Shown here: positions 36,712 to 45,291 of the stretch, in pieces | Position numbering within the stretch: the stretch's first letter is position 1 | How the letters are laid out: each line of letters starts with the position of its first letter | Source: an uncultured bacterium | GTDB taxonomy: Bacteria; Actinomycetota; Coriobacteriia; Coriobacteriales; Coriobacteriaceae | Length of the DNA stretch: 64,000 nucleotides | Assembly (NCBI GenBank): GCA_905215385.1 | Contig: CAJMPY010000011.1 | Location: forward strand, 19,479-83,478 | Direction of reading: 5' to 3' | Translations under genes and position numbers: made by a program | The notes under the pieces: generated by a model | What the model was told of the DNA's origin: nothing | Database searches by the model: none | Seen by the model: only the letters and a program-made list of their open reading frames with translations

Positions 36712-37056
36712 ATGACCAACGCAAGCAAGATGCCCGTCATCGACGCGAATACCGCCAGCGAGCTGCTGGCCATCGTCGCGAACAGCAAGGACCGCATCAC
36801 CGTCAATTTCGAGAAGGCGGAGAACGGCTGCATGGAGGAGACGAAGGGAAGCCTGAAGTGCCGCATCGCGCACGCATGGGGCTTCGAGTTCGAGGCCATC
36901 AAGCTGATGGAGGCCGACATGATGACGTGCTTCGAGATGGGCGGCGTGCAGTTCAACGTCTACAACTCGGTGCGATTCAGCGTCAACGGCAAGGGCTGGA
37001 GCACCGACTTCAGCAGCATCGCGCGCGACGATGCCTTCGACGACCGAGAGAACTAG
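36712..37056 (+). CDS. Unknown early phage protein, 114 residues
   Basis: I do not recognise it. The start at 36712 follows AAAGGAGA; the longer frame from 36574 overlaps the Cro-like gene. The product is acidic, with a segment rich in Asn, Phe and Gly near the C-terminus (VQFNVYNSVRFSVNGKGWSTD), and has no membrane segment. Confidence 0.7.
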   Translation: MTNASKMPVIDANTASELLAIVANSKDRITVNFEKAENGCMEETKGSLKCRIAHAWGFEFEAIKLMEADMMTCFEMGGVQFNVYNSVRFSVNGKGWSTDFSSIARDDAFDDREN

Positions 37057-37065
37057 GAGGCGGCC

Positions 37066-37310
37066 ATGCTGAACGAGGTGACCGTACGGGGGGGTTCACC
37101 GCCCTCAACGTGAAGAGCGGCAAGTGCGTGCTGCAGTTTGAGCTGGACCCGAAGTTCCGTGACTTCATCCCCAAGCTGGTGGAGTTCACGGGGCAGATGC
37201 TCAACATCCACGTGTACGACGACCAGGAGGTGATGTTCGTGGATAGGGACACCGGTGAGGTCGCCTACGAGGACGCCCCGCTGCTTCTGCCGGGCGTCGC
37301 GGGCGAATGA
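37066..37310 (+). pseudogene. Small early phage gene interrupted by a G-run frameshift
   Basis: ATG at 37066, behind AGGAGG, reads MLNEVTVRGG and then meets a stop after 15 codons. One base more in the G7 run at 37088-37094, or a -1 ribosomal slip on GGGGGGT, joins it to an open frame that continues with FTALNVKSGKCVLQFELD and ends at 37310, giving about 81 residues. The downstream part has natural codon use. The frame could otherwise start at GTG 37110, which lacks a ribosome site. Confidence 0.6.
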
Positions 37311-37492
37311 CCCCGATACAGCGCGCCATGTGCGACGAGTGCGCCGCCATGATGCGCGAGTTCTACAAGGACCCAGAGAACGAGAGGAAGTTCCAGGAAT
37401 GGAAAAGATCAAGGGAAAGAGGGTGCGCGTCGCAGCCGGCAAGCGAAAGACGCGCACCGCAACGGTTCACTTCCGAACCGAGACCAGTGTAA
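37307..37492 (+). CDS. Small unknown phage protein with Cys pair
   Basis: This 61-residue frame starts in an ATGA overlap with the previous gene. The first 31 codons look coding (CDECAAMMREFYKDPENE). After 37399 the codons become AGA/AGG-rich and unlike the phage, because the next gene overlaps in another frame. It may be real with an accidental tail. Confidence 0.5.
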   Translation: MTPIQRAMCDECAAMMREFYKDPENERKFQEWKRSRERGCASQPASERRAPQRFTSEPRPV

Positions 37493-37599
37493 CACCCGAG
37501 CAGCGCCGCGAGAGGCTGCAGGCCGTTTTCGCCGCCCTGTTCGTCTGCGCGTGCATCGCCGCCACATGGGCGCTGGAGGCAACAGTATGGCCGAGGTAG
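37399..37599 (+). CDS. Small basic membrane protein of the phage
   Basis: The 66-residue product has a strongly basic N-terminus (KIKGKRVRVAAGKRKTR) and one transmembrane helix near 43-62 (VFAALFVCACIAATWAL). Codon use is natural in this frame. It overlaps the previous frame by 94 bases and the next gene by 13. Function is unknown. Confidence 0.6.
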   Translation: MEKIKGKRVRVAAGKRKTRTATVHFRTETSVTPEQRRERLQAVFAALFVCACIAATWALEATVWPR

Positions 37600-37985
37600 A
37601 CGCCAAGGCCCAGTCCCTCGTGGCCAAGGCGTGCGGCTGGGTTGCCTCGAACCCCGATACATGGGCGAAGCTGCGCCGCATCTGCTACCGCCTGATGCTG
37701 GAGGGCCACGTCATCCAGCGCGACAACGTGTACACCCTGGCGTGCCAGAACGGCATGACCGTGAGCGAGGCCAGCGAGTTCAAGCGCGACCACAACCTGT
37801 GGAGCGTGCTGTCCCGCTACATGGTGCTGCAGCGCCCCTCCATGCTGGCCGCCGTGAGCTTCCGCCGCACGCCGGTGGACTCCGTGGACCTGGTGGGCAC
37901 GTGGGAGGCCATCGTGGGCCCAGCCGTTTTCGCCGCCTCCACGCTAACAGAGGCGCAGGGCATCTACGACAGGGGCGCGCAATGA
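37587..37985 (+). CDS. Unknown phage protein, 132 residues
   Basis: The start at 37587 follows GGAGG. The product is helical and includes LRRICYRLMLEGHVIQRDNVYTLACQNGM, which resembles a winged-helix fold, but I cannot name a family. It overlaps the RusA-like gene by four bases (ATGA). Confidence 0.7.
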   Translation: MAEVDAKAQSLVAKACGWVASNPDTWAKLRRICYRLMLEGHVIQRDNVYTLACQNGMTVSEASEFKRDHNLWSVLSRYMVLQRPSMLAAVSFRRTPVDSVDLVGTWEAIVGPAVFAASTLTEAQGIYDRGAQ

Positions 37986-38347
37986 GGTGCACCGTCACGG
38001 TCGAGGGCCGAATGCCGAGCCTGAACGACTACATCAGCGCCGAGCGCGCCAACCGCTACAAGGCGGCGGCCATGAAGAAGCGCGAGACGGCGCGCGTGAG
38101 GGCGGCGGCCATGCAGCAGCGCGCGCCGCGCTTCGAGCGCCGGGTGACCGTGCGCACCACGTTCTACGAGCCCGACATGCGCCGCGACGCCGACAACGTG
38201 GGCTTCGCGCGCAAGTTCGTGCTCGACGGCCTGGTGGCGGCGGGCGTAATCAAGGACGACTCCCGCAAGTACGTGGAGCAGTGCCCCGACAGGGTGCTCA
38301 CCGACAGGGCGCGCCCCCGCGTGGTCGTGGAGGTGAGCGACGAGTGA
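37982..38347 (+). CDS. RusA-family Holliday junction resolvase
   Basis: This 121-residue endonuclease matches RusA by the N-terminal GRMPSLNDYI and the active-site region RRDADNVGFARKFVLDGL then GVIKDD, supplying the aspartates that bind metal. It should cut branched DNA during phage recombination and packaging. The start overlaps the previous stop (ATGA) and the stop overlaps the next GTG start. Confidence 0.88.
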   Translation: MRCTVTVEGRMPSLNDYISAERANRYKAAAMKKRETARVRAAAMQQRAPRFERRVTVRTTFYEPDMRRDADNVGFARKFVLDGLVAAGVIKDDSRKYVEQCPDRVLTDRARPRVVVEVSDE

Positions 38348-38901
38348 CCCGCCGAGACAAGGGCAGGCCACACAGGGCGTGGCGCAAGGCCGACCTCGAC
38401 CGCATAGCCGAGCTGGCGGGAAAGGTGCCCGCCCGCGAGATTCGCCGCGAGCTGCGGCTGTCCAAGAACCAGTTGGATAACGCGCGGCGCGTGATCAACG
38501 CCAGCGGCGGCCACGTGTCCCTGCGCTGCTACCGCCACCGCCTGGAGCTGTGCCCGTCGTGCGGGTGCCGCAGGGCGACCCTCGGCAAGGACGGCATCTG
38601 CGAACCGTGCAGACGCCAGCAGCAGCTTGAGGCCATAGAGGCCCGCATAGCCGAGCTGCTGCCGAGGCTGACCGCAGAGGAGCGCCGCACCTACGAGCGC
38701 ACCGAGTGCGGCCGAGAGAGCCGCGCCGACCCCATGCCGCAGGCCCCGGACACCTCGGGCATGAGCCGCTACGCCGCCGACAAGGCGGCAGAGGCGCACG
38801 ACGAGGCCATGGAGCGATGGCTGTGCCGCTACCTGTACCGCAGGGTCAAGGCGGCGCAGAAGCGCAAGGAGCGCATAGAGAAAAAAGTTCCGAAATCCTG
38901 A
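38344..38901 (+). CDS. Phage protein with helix-turn-helix-like start and zinc ribbon
   Basis: GTG at 38344 overlaps the stop of the RusA gene. The 185-residue product begins with a basic helical part (LDRIAELAGKVPAREIRRELRLSKNQLDNARR), which looks like a homeodomain-type DNA-binding region. A zinc ribbon follows, CPSC and CEPC (about 70-92). The rest is coiled-coil-like and basic. It may be an early regulator; this is inference. Confidence 0.72.
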   Translation: MTRRDKGRPHRAWRKADLDRIAELAGKVPAREIRRELRLSKNQLDNARRVINASGGHVSLRCYRHRLELCPSCGCRRATLGKDGICEPCRRQQQLEAIEARIAELLPRLTAEERRTYERTECGRESRADPMPQAPDTSGMSRYAADKAAEAHDEAMERWLCRYLYRRVKAAQKRKERIEKKVPKS

Positions 38902-38943
38902 AAAGTTTTTATCACTTTTAGTTTTCCCAGTTAGGAGACCCAA

Positions 38944-39240
38944 ATGCTCACGGAAATCATCAGCAAGACCGTCGCGGACAAGACGGTGGACAGCATCCTG
39001 AAGCGCATCGAGCGCGCCGTCCCCGTGCCCGAGCCGGGCGACGGCGGCTTCGACGCCGCCATGCGCCAGGCGTTCAACATGGGGGCCGCCTGCATGGCCG
39101 CGCAAATTAAGAACGGCCCCGTGCCCACCAAGCGGATCGCGCTCATGGGCGAGGTGGCCCGCGTGGCGTGCCGCGCCCGCCTGGTGGGCATGGAGTGCCA
39201 CGTGGTCGTAGACGAGGAGGCCCGCGCATGCAATCGCTAG
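38944..39240 (+). CDS. Unknown phage protein, 98 residues
   Basis: The start follows TTAGGAG. The product is a helical protein with three cysteines and no family I know. It overlaps the start of the ParB-like gene at 39228. Confidence 0.7.
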   Translation: MLTEIISKTVADKTVDSILKRIERAVPVPEPGDGGFDAAMRQAFNMGAACMAAQIKNGPVPTKRIALMGEVARVACRARLVGMECHVVVDEEARACNR

Positions 39241-40511
39241 AGGAGGTCGCGATCTGCGACGTGTACCCCTACGAGCGCGCCGACGGCGAGCCGATGAACC
39301 CGCGCGACTTCACCACCAGGGAGAGCGCCGAGCACATCGCGGGCCTGGCCGCGCAGTTCAAGGCCAACCGCCTCAACCCCGGCCAGCCCGTCATGAAGCC
39401 CATCCTGTACAAGGAGGGCGGCATCTACTGGATCATCGACGGCGAGTGCCGCGTGCGCGCCATGAGGGCCATCGGCACCGAGCGTTTCCTCGCCGAGGTC
39501 TACGACGACCTGGACGACGCCGAGCTGGCGCGCGTGGAGGCCGCCAAGGCCATGGTGGAGACCGACGCCAAGCTGGGGCTGACCGCCGAGGAGAAGTCGC
39601 GCGGCGTGCAGACCATGCTGGCGCTCGACATTCCCGACGAGGAGGTGGCCGTGGCCGCCCGCACCGACGCGGGCACCGTGGCCAAGGCGCGCCGCGCCGC
39701 CCGCAGGGTGCAGGACGCCGCCTACGACATGACGCTCGACCGCCTGGCCGCCATCGCCGAGTTCGAGGGCGACGACGAGGCCGTGGCGGAGCTTCGCGAC
39801 TGCAAGCAGTCCGAATGGCAGCGCGTGTACGCGGGCCTGAAGGCCAAGGCCGAGCAGAGGCGCAACCGCGCCGAGGTGGTGGCGGTGCTTGCCGACGCGG
39901 GCGTCGAGTTCGTCGACGAATGCCCCGAGGGCTTCGCCGCATGCCGCACGTTTTCCGACTACCGCCCCGACCTGGCGGCGCTGGACGCCTACGTGGCCGA
40001 CAACGCGGGCGCGGGGCTTCTGGCCGAGGAGACGTCGTTCGGCGTGACCCTGCTGGCGCCGGTGGCCGAGGGGGCCGACGAGGCCGCACAGGCCGCAGCC
40101 CAGCGCAAGGCCGACTTCCAGGCCGCCTACGAGGACGGCGCGAAGGCCCGCCGCGAGTGGCTTGCCGCCCACGCGGGCGACCTCAAGTCGATGCGCCGCA
40201 CGGCTCTGGCGCTGACCGCGTTCTCCATGGAGGCCGAGGCCGTGGAATCGTTCGAGAAGCTGCTGGGCCGACCCATCGACCGCACGCCCACCGAGCTGGC
40301 CGTGGCCATGGGCTGGCGGGCAGCGTGGAACATGAGCGGCTGGACGGCCTGGAGCCTCATGGAAGGCGGCAGCTCCGTGTACTTCAACCGAGCGACGGTC
40401 GAGAACGTGACCATCATCTACGAGGCCATGAAGGCCGACGGCTACGAGCCGAACGCGGCCGAGACGGAAACCTACGAGGCGTGCATGGCGCGCCTGGGAA
40501 GCGAGGAGTAA
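39228..40511 (+). CDS. ParB/Srx-domain phage protein
   Basis: This 427-residue protein starts behind GAGGAGG. Its N-terminus is a ParB/sulfiredoxin-like domain: GLAAQFKANRLNPGQPV, then YWIIDGECRVRAMRAIG, which stands for the usual GexR motif of ParB boxes. A helix-turn-helix-like part and a long Ala/Glu-rich helical domain follow. In phages such proteins are often found beside recombination genes, as here with RusA and ERF. The role is not settled. Confidence 0.8.
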   Translation: MQSLEEVAICDVYPYERADGEPMNPRDFTTRESAEHIAGLAAQFKANRLNPGQPVMKPILYKEGGIYWIIDGECRVRAMRAIGTERFLAEVYDDLDDAELARVEAAKAMVETDAKLGLTAEEKSRGVQTMLALDIPDEEVAVAARTDAGTVAKARRAARRVQDAAYDMTLDRLAAIAEFEGDDEAVAELRDCKQSEWQRVYAGLKAKAEQRRNRAEVVAVLADAGVEFVDECPEGFAACRTFSDYRPDLAALDAYVADNAGAGLLAEETSFGVTLLAPVAEGADEAAQAAAQRKADFQAAYEDGAKARREWLAAHAGDLKSMRRTALALTAFSMEAEAVESFEKLLGRPIDRTPTELAVAMGWRAAWNMSGWTAWSLMEGGSSVYFNRATVENVTIIYEAMKADGYEPNAAETETYEACMARLGSEE

Positions 40512-41522
40512 ATGAGCGAAGCAGTTGAGGCCGAGATCATCGAGCCCGAGGAGGCGTCAGAGCTGACCGTGGCGTACTCCCCCGCCGTGATCGAGGCCAA
40601 CTTCGACGCCCTGGAGGCGCACGTGCGCAGGCTGGTGGCCGACTACGAGGGCGCGACCTACGACATGGGCAAGGACGAGAACGTGAAGGCCGCCAAGCGC
40701 GACCGCGCCTACCTCAACGGCATCGCCAAGGAGATAGACGAGCGCCGCAAGGCCGTGAGCCGCGAGTACACGAAGCCCCTGGCCGCGTTCGAGGACAGGT
40801 GCAAGGCCGTGGCGGGCATCGCGAAGCAGGCAGCCGACGGCATCAAGGCGCAGCTGGACGAGGCCGAGGAGGAGCGCCAGCTGTGCGCGTACGCCAAGCT
40901 GCGGGAGCACTACGAGGAGTTCGCCGGGCTGCTGGCCCCCGTCGTGCCCTATGAGCGTTTCCACGAGAAGCAGTGGACCAACAAGACCTTCGGCGAGGTG
41001 AAGGCATTCAAGGCCCTGGAGGCCAAGGTGGAGCGCCTGGCCCAGGACTGGGAAACCCTCAAGGCGCAGTTCCAGGGCGAGCCGTTCTACGACGAGGCCG
41101 AGCGCGAGCTGTTCGCCACCCTGGACCTGGGCGCGGCCATAACGGCGGCGCACAAGGCCGAGGAGGAGCGCCGGCGCATCGCCGAGCTGAAGGCGGCCAT
41201 GGAGCCGGAACCCGTGGAAGAGCCCGAACCCGAACCCGAAGCGGTGCCCGAGCCCGCGGAATGCCAGCCCGCAGAGTTCCCGCAGCCGCTTGAGCAGATG
41301 CCCGAGCCGCAGCCCGCGCCCATGCCCGCCCCGGTGCCGCCAGCGCCGCCCGCACCGGCACCCGTGGCCATGGCGGGCGACCCGTGGACGGTCGTGGTGC
41401 CGTGCGCCACGCGCGAGCAGATGCAGGGCGTCGCGGCGGCCCTCAAGGCGCAGGGCGTCGTGGGCACCATCATGCACGGCACGGTGGGCCAGGTTTACGA
41501 GCGGATGAACGGAGGCTACTAG
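40512..41522 (+). CDS. DUF1351 phage protein
   Basis: This 336-residue protein starts right after the preceding stop. The N-terminal two thirds are helical with the DUF1351 pattern (KRDRAYLNGIAKEIDERRKAV, then REYTKPLAAFED). A proline/glutamate linker (EPEPEPEAVPEP and a PAPMPAPVPPAPP tract) leads to a small C-terminal alpha/beta part. The family is regularly found next to ERF or RecT annealing proteins, and the ERF gene is next. Confidence 0.82.
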   Translation: MSEAVEAEIIEPEEASELTVAYSPAVIEANFDALEAHVRRLVADYEGATYDMGKDENVKAAKRDRAYLNGIAKEIDERRKAVSREYTKPLAAFEDRCKAVAGIAKQAADGIKAQLDEAEEERQLCAYAKLREHYEEFAGLLAPVVPYERFHEKQWTNKTFGEVKAFKALEAKVERLAQDWETLKAQFQGEPFYDEAERELFATLDLGAAITAAHKAEEERRRIAELKAAMEPEPVEEPEPEPEAVPEPAECQPAEFPQPLEQMPEPQPAPMPAPVPPAPPAPAPVAMAGDPWTVVVPCATREQMQGVAAALKAQGVVGTIMHGTVGQVYERMNGGY

Positions 41523-41523
41523 C

Positions 41524-42096
41524 ATGACCCAGGAACAGCAGCCCATCGACCTCATGGCGGCCGTTGCCCGCGTGCAGCGCGCCGTGGTGGTGCCCAAGGC
41601 CAAGTACAACGCTTTCGGCAAGTTCAGCTACCGCAGCTACGAGGACATAGTGGCCGCGCTGAAGGAGCCGTGCGCCAAGGAGGGCCTGGCGTTCTTCATG
41701 ACCGACGAGCTGGTGCAGATAGGCGACCGCTACTACGTGAAGTCCACGGCGTGCGTGTTCCCCGCCGAGGGCGGCGATGGCCTGCTGCAGGTGAGCGCCT
41801 ACGCCCGCGAGGACGAGCACAAGAAGGGCTCGGACGACGCCCAGGTGACCGGCATGGCGTCGAGCTACGCCCGCAAGTACGCGCTGTGCGGCGCGTTCGC
41901 CATCGACGGGCAGAGCGATCCCGACGCCATGGAGGAGCAGCCCGCGCCCGAGGAGAAGCAGCCGCCCGCAGACGGCCCCTTCACGGCCCACTGCCGCAGC
42001 TGCGGGGCGCGCTACCAGTTCGCCAGCATGCCGCAGTACATGGAGTTCGTGGCCAACAGCCCGTGCTGCCCGCGCCCCGACTGGCAGGTGGAGTAG
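41524..42096 (+). CDS. ERF-family single-strand annealing protein
   Basis: This 190-residue protein matches ERF recombinases: AKYNAFGKFSYRSYEDIVAALKEP near the start and GMASSYARKYALCGAFAID in the core. It should anneal complementary strands in phage recombination. The C-terminus adds a zinc-binding-like tail with CRSC and CCPRP. It lies between DUF1351 and SSB genes. Confidence 0.92.
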   Translation: MTQEQQPIDLMAAVARVQRAVVVPKAKYNAFGKFSYRSYEDIVAALKEPCAKEGLAFFMTDELVQIGDRYYVKSTACVFPAEGGDGLLQVSAYAREDEHKKGSDDAQVTGMASSYARKYALCGAFAIDGQSDPDAMEEQPAPEEKQPPADGPFTAHCRSCGARYQFASMPQYMEFVANSPCCPRPDWQVE

Positions 42097-42450
42097 ATGC
42101 AGGCGCTCACCGAGGAGCTGGACGAGCTGACCGACAGGCTGGAGACCGAGCTGAAGACCTGCAAGGAGTCGGGCTGCCAGTACGCCGAGAACGAGGCCGA
42201 GTACCGCAAGGCCCTGCGCATCGCCATCCTGAACGAGCGCCAGAAGGGCACGCCCGTCACCATCATCGGCGACGTGTGCCGGGGCCAGGAGCAGATAGCG
42301 GAGGCCAAGCGCCGCCGCGACTGCTCCGAGGCCATCTACAAGGCCTCGCAGGAGGCCATCAACGTAATCAAGCTGCGTATCCGCATGGTAGACGCGCAGA
42401 TCACCCGCATCTGGAACAGCGGGGACGTAACCCAAGGAGGGTATCTATGA
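42097..42450 (+). CDS. Unknown coiled-coil phage protein
   Basis: This 117-residue protein begins with a coiled coil (TEELDELTDRLETELK) and has three cysteines. It sits between ERF and SSB genes and overlaps the SSB start by four bases (ATGA), so coexpression is certain in design. No family is recognised. Confidence 0.75.
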   Translation: MQALTEELDELTDRLETELKTCKESGCQYAENEAEYRKALRIAILNERQKGTPVTIIGDVCRGQEQIAEAKRRRDCSEAIYKASQEAINVIKLRIRMVDAQITRIWNSGDVTQGGYL

Positions 42451-43019
42451 GCATCAACCGCGTGTGCATATCCGGCAACCTGACCCGCGACCCCGTGCTG
42501 CGCTCCACGTCTGGCGGCATGTCCGTGCTGTCCATGGGCGTGGCCGTCAACGACCGCCGCAAGAACCAGCAGACCGGGCAGTGGGAGGACTACCCGAACT
42601 TCGTGGACTGCACGCTGTTCGGCACCCGCGGCGAGAAGCTGGCGCAGTACCTCGCCAAGGGCAGCAAGGTGGCCATCGAGGGCAAGCTGCGCTACCGCAG
42701 CTGGAACGACCAGCAGACCGGCCAGAAGCGCAGCGCGCTGGAGGTCGTGGTGGACGAGCTGGAGTTCATGAGCGGCCAGCAACAGCAGCAGGGCTACGCG
42801 CCGCAGCAGTACGCGCCCCAGGCGGCCCCGCAAGCGCCGCAGGCCCGCACGTACGGCCAGGGACGCCCCGCCCCGGCACCTGCGCCGCAGCAGCCCGCCT
42901 ACGCGCCGCAGCCGGCCACTCAGCAGGCGTACGCGCCACAGCAGCCCGCGCCGCAGCAGCAGGCCATGCCGCAGCAGCAGGCCATGCCCGATCTGTACGA
43001 CGAGGATATCCCGTTTTAG
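42447..43019 (+). CDS. ssb: Single-stranded DNA-binding protein
   Basis: This 190-residue SSB has a standard OB fold (INRVCISGNLTRDPVLRST, then WEDYPNFVDCTLFG and LAKGSKVAIEGKLRYRSW). A long Gln/Pro/Ala-rich linker follows, ending in the acidic tip DEDIPF that recruits partner proteins. It serves phage replication and ERF recombination. Confidence 0.95.
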   Translation: MSINRVCISGNLTRDPVLRSTSGGMSVLSMGVAVNDRRKNQQTGQWEDYPNFVDCTLFGTRGEKLAQYLAKGSKVAIEGKLRYRSWNDQQTGQKRSALEVVVDELEFMSGQQQQQGYAPQQYAPQAAPQAPQARTYGQGRPAPAPAPQQPAYAPQPATQQAYAPQQPAPQQQAMPQQQAMPDLYDEDIPF

Positions 43020-43038
43020 GGAAGGCGACGGCGACACT

Positions 43039-43740
43039 ATGGGCATGGTTATACACGACGACTTCTGGGCGGCCGCGCAGGCCATGCCCGAGAAGCAGCG
43101 CGCGCCGTTCATCTACGCCATCGTCGAGTACCGGTTCACGGGCAAGGAGCCGCAGGGCAGCCCCGCGTGGCTGCCTACCTTCCTGGTGCTCAAGGGCAGG
43201 CTCGACATGGGCGACGAGAAGAGCGAGCGCGCAAGGAAGGCGGCCAACGCCCGCTGGGGCAACAGGCCGGGGAAGGAAGACGCGGTGGACGATGCGGCGG
43301 CACGGGCGCAAGCCGATGCGCAAGCACATGCGGGAGCATATGCGGATACAGATGCAGTCGCACATGCGCAAGCAGATGCGGATGCACATGCAGGCGCATC
43401 GAGTTGCGGCAATGCAGAGGTTGAGGTTGAGGTTGAGTATATAGATAACCCCTTAATCCCCTTTGACGAAATCGTGCATGCGCTCAACGAGGCAGCCGGC
43501 ACCCGCTACCGCTCAAGCAGCGCCAAGACCCGCAGGCTGATACACGCCCGCTGGGCCGAGGGCTACCGCCTCCCCGACTTCCTGGCCGTCATCGACACGA
43601 TGGCAGCCGAGTGGGCGGGCGACCCGAAGATGGCCAAGTACCTGCGGCCCTCCACGCTGTTCTCGCCGAAGTTCGAGGACTACGTGAACCGCGGCACGAG
43701 GACCCGGAAGGAGGCCGACGGCTATGCCGAGTACGACTGA
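43039..43740 (+). CDS. Phage replication initiation protein with low-complexity linker
   Basis: This 233-residue protein has an N-terminal DUF6291-like domain (HDDFWAAAQAMPEKQR, then APFIYAIVEYRFTG). A linker of Ala, Asp, His and Gln repeats spans about 90-130. The conserved phage replication C-terminal domain follows (LNEAAGTRYRSSSAKTRRLI then TMAAEWAGDPKMAKYLRPSTLF). It is followed by a DnaC-like loader, the usual replication pair. The linker DNA is an imperfect hexanucleotide repeat. Confidence 0.85.
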   Translation: MGMVIHDDFWAAAQAMPEKQRAPFIYAIVEYRFTGKEPQGSPAWLPTFLVLKGRLDMGDEKSERARKAANARWGNRPGKEDAVDDAAARAQADAQAHAGAYADTDAVAHAQADADAHAGASSCGNAEVEVEVEYIDNPLIPFDEIVHALNEAAGTRYRSSSAKTRRLIHARWAEGYRLPDFLAVIDTMAAEWAGDPKMAKYLRPSTLFSPKFEDYVNRGTRTRKEADGYAEYD

Positions 43741-44452
43741 GTGCCCCCACTGCGGGGCGCAGCTGGAGGTCCGCTACGTGGTGCTGGCTGGCCGCCGCAC
43801 CTTCTGCGGCTGGAAGCCGTGCGGCTGCCCGGGTGCCGTGGCGGAGCGCGACGAGCGTTCGCGCCTTGAGGCCAGGGCCAAGGCCGAGGAGGCCGCAGCC
43901 AAACGCCGCCGGGCCTACGAGCGGGCCGGAATCAAGCCACGCTTCATGACGGCCGCCTCCCCCATGGCCGAGGGCATTGCCGCGAAGGTTGAGCAAGGGC
44001 GCGGGGCGTACATCTGCGGCCCCGTGGGAACCGGCAAGACCCACCTGGCGAGCGCCGTGGCGCGGCTCCTGGTGGACGGCGGCACCAGCGTGAGGGTGAC
44101 CGACATGCTGGGCGTGCTGGCCGCCATCAAGGGCACCTACGGCGGCGACGGCACCGAGGACGGCGTGCTGTCCAGGCTCTCCCGCGTGGGGTGCCTGGTG
44201 CTGGACGACCTGGGCAAGGAGTCCCCCACCGACTGGACGCTGGGGCAGGTGTTCCGCGTCGTGAACGACAGGTACGAGAACATGAGGCCCGTGGTCGTGA
44301 CCACGCAGTACGGCAAGGGCGACCTCATACGCCGCCTGGCCAAGAACGGCGACGAGGAGACGGCGGTGGCCATCGTGAGCCGCCTGTCGGAGATGTGCGA
44401 CAAGTACGAGCTGCAAGGCAAGGACAGGAGGCTATCGAATGGCAAACGTTGA
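43724..44452 (+). CDS. DnaC-like AAA+ helicase loader
   Basis: This 242-residue ATPase has an N-terminal zinc-binding part (CPHC, then CGWKPCGC), Walker A GPVGTGKTH (about 102-110) and Walker B VLDDLGKE. It should load the replicative helicase at the phage origin together with the preceding initiator, which it overlaps by 17 bases. Confidence 0.92.
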   Translation: MPSTTECPHCGAQLEVRYVVLAGRRTFCGWKPCGCPGAVAERDERSRLEARAKAEEAAAKRRRAYERAGIKPRFMTAASPMAEGIAAKVEQGRGAYICGPVGTGKTHLASAVARLLVDGGTSVRVTDMLGVLAAIKGTYGGDGTEDGVLSRLSRVGCLVLDDLGKESPTDWTLGQVFRVVNDRYENMRPVVVTTQYGKGDLIRRLAKNGDEETAVAIVSRLSEMCDKYELQGKDRRLSNGKR

Positions 44453-44825
44453 CACGCTGCCCGAGATCCTGCGCCCCCTCATGGAGGGGCCGAGCATCGA
44501 GACGCCCAGGTGCGGCGCGCCGTGGCCGCTCAACCGCCACCACATCGTGAGGCGCGGGGCGGGCAAGCTGTTCCGCGACGGGCGCGAGGTTCCCAAGCCC
44601 ACGGTGATGCTGTGCGGCAGCGGCAACGGCAGCGGCTGCCACGGGCTGGCGCACGCCAACCGGCTGCACTTCCGCTGGGTCAGGGCCGAGCAGAGGTTCA
44701 ACCGCCCCGCCCCGCCGGGCTCGGGGCACTGGGAGTACCTGCTGCTGCCGGAACCGACCAAGTACGCGGATGCCCTGGCCATGGACGGCTGGGGTCGGCT
44801 GCCGAGGGGCAGGCGGTGCATGTGA
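44439..44825 (+). CDS. HNH-like nuclease
   Basis: This 128-residue protein contains NRHHIVRRG, then CGSGNGSGCHGLAHANRLHF, which fits an HNH/beta-beta-alpha metal site with a short zinc knuckle. In phages HNH genes near replication or terminase genes often aid DNA packaging. It overlaps the previous and next genes. Confidence 0.75.
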   Translation: MANVDTLPEILRPLMEGPSIETPRCGAPWPLNRHHIVRRGAGKLFRDGREVPKPTVMLCGSGNGSGCHGLAHANRLHFRWVRAEQRFNRPAPPGSGHWEYLLLPEPTKYADALAMDGWGRLPRGRRCM

Positions 44826-45070
44826 GCGGGTACGAGCCTTCAAGCGGGTGGAACCTCCCGCCCGGGTGCTTCGAGTCCGACCCCAGGGCACCGTGGAACC
44901 GGCCCGACCCGTGGGAGGGCCGCACGTGCCGGGAGTGCCGCTTCTGCGGCCGCGTGCAGGGCGCTGGCGGCGAGGCCGTGTGCGCCCGCGACGCCATGAC
45001 GGGCGGCGGCCCCGACGTGGAGGCGGTAGACGAGACAAGCGAGGCATGCGAGTGCTTCGAGTTCGAATAG
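44822..45070 (+). CDS. Small Cys-rich phage protein
   Basis: GTG at 44822 overlaps the previous stop. The 82-residue product has a likely metal site, CRECRFC with later CARD and CECF cysteines. Function unknown. Confidence 0.68.
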   Translation: MSGYEPSSGWNLPPGCFESDPRAPWNRPDPWEGRTCRECRFCGRVQGAGGEAVCARDAMTGGGPDVEAVDETSEACECFEFE

Positions 45071-45081
45071 GAGACGAAACG

Positions 45082-45291
45082 ATGAAGAAGATCTACGCGG
45101 TGGCCACGGAGAGCGACGTGGTGCTGGCGTTCGAGAGCAGATCGGACGCAGACGAGTACGCAGGCGAGCACGAAGGCATGGCGGTGCTGCCGGTGCCGTG
45201 CGTGGGGGCCTACGAGTACCCCAGCGAGAAGCCGGCCACCGACTGGGACCGAATCGCCGACGCTCTGCCGAAGGGAGGCGAACAGGCATGA
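45082..45291 (+). CDS. Small unknown phage protein, 69 residues
   Basis: Starts behind TAGGAG. The product is a small alpha/beta protein beginning MKKIYAVATESDVVLAFES, without known family. It overlaps the next start by four bases (ATGA). Confidence 0.7.
   Translation: MKKIYAVATESDVVLAFESRSDADEYAGEHEGMAVLPVPCVGAYEYPSEKPATDWDRIADALPKGGEQA

Noticed and set aside
39228..40511. ParB-like gene as a sign of a plasmid-type prophage
   Set aside because: No ParA ATPase or parS-like sites were seen, and a serine recombinase at the boundary indicates integration. The gene is more likely a phage nuclease or regulator.
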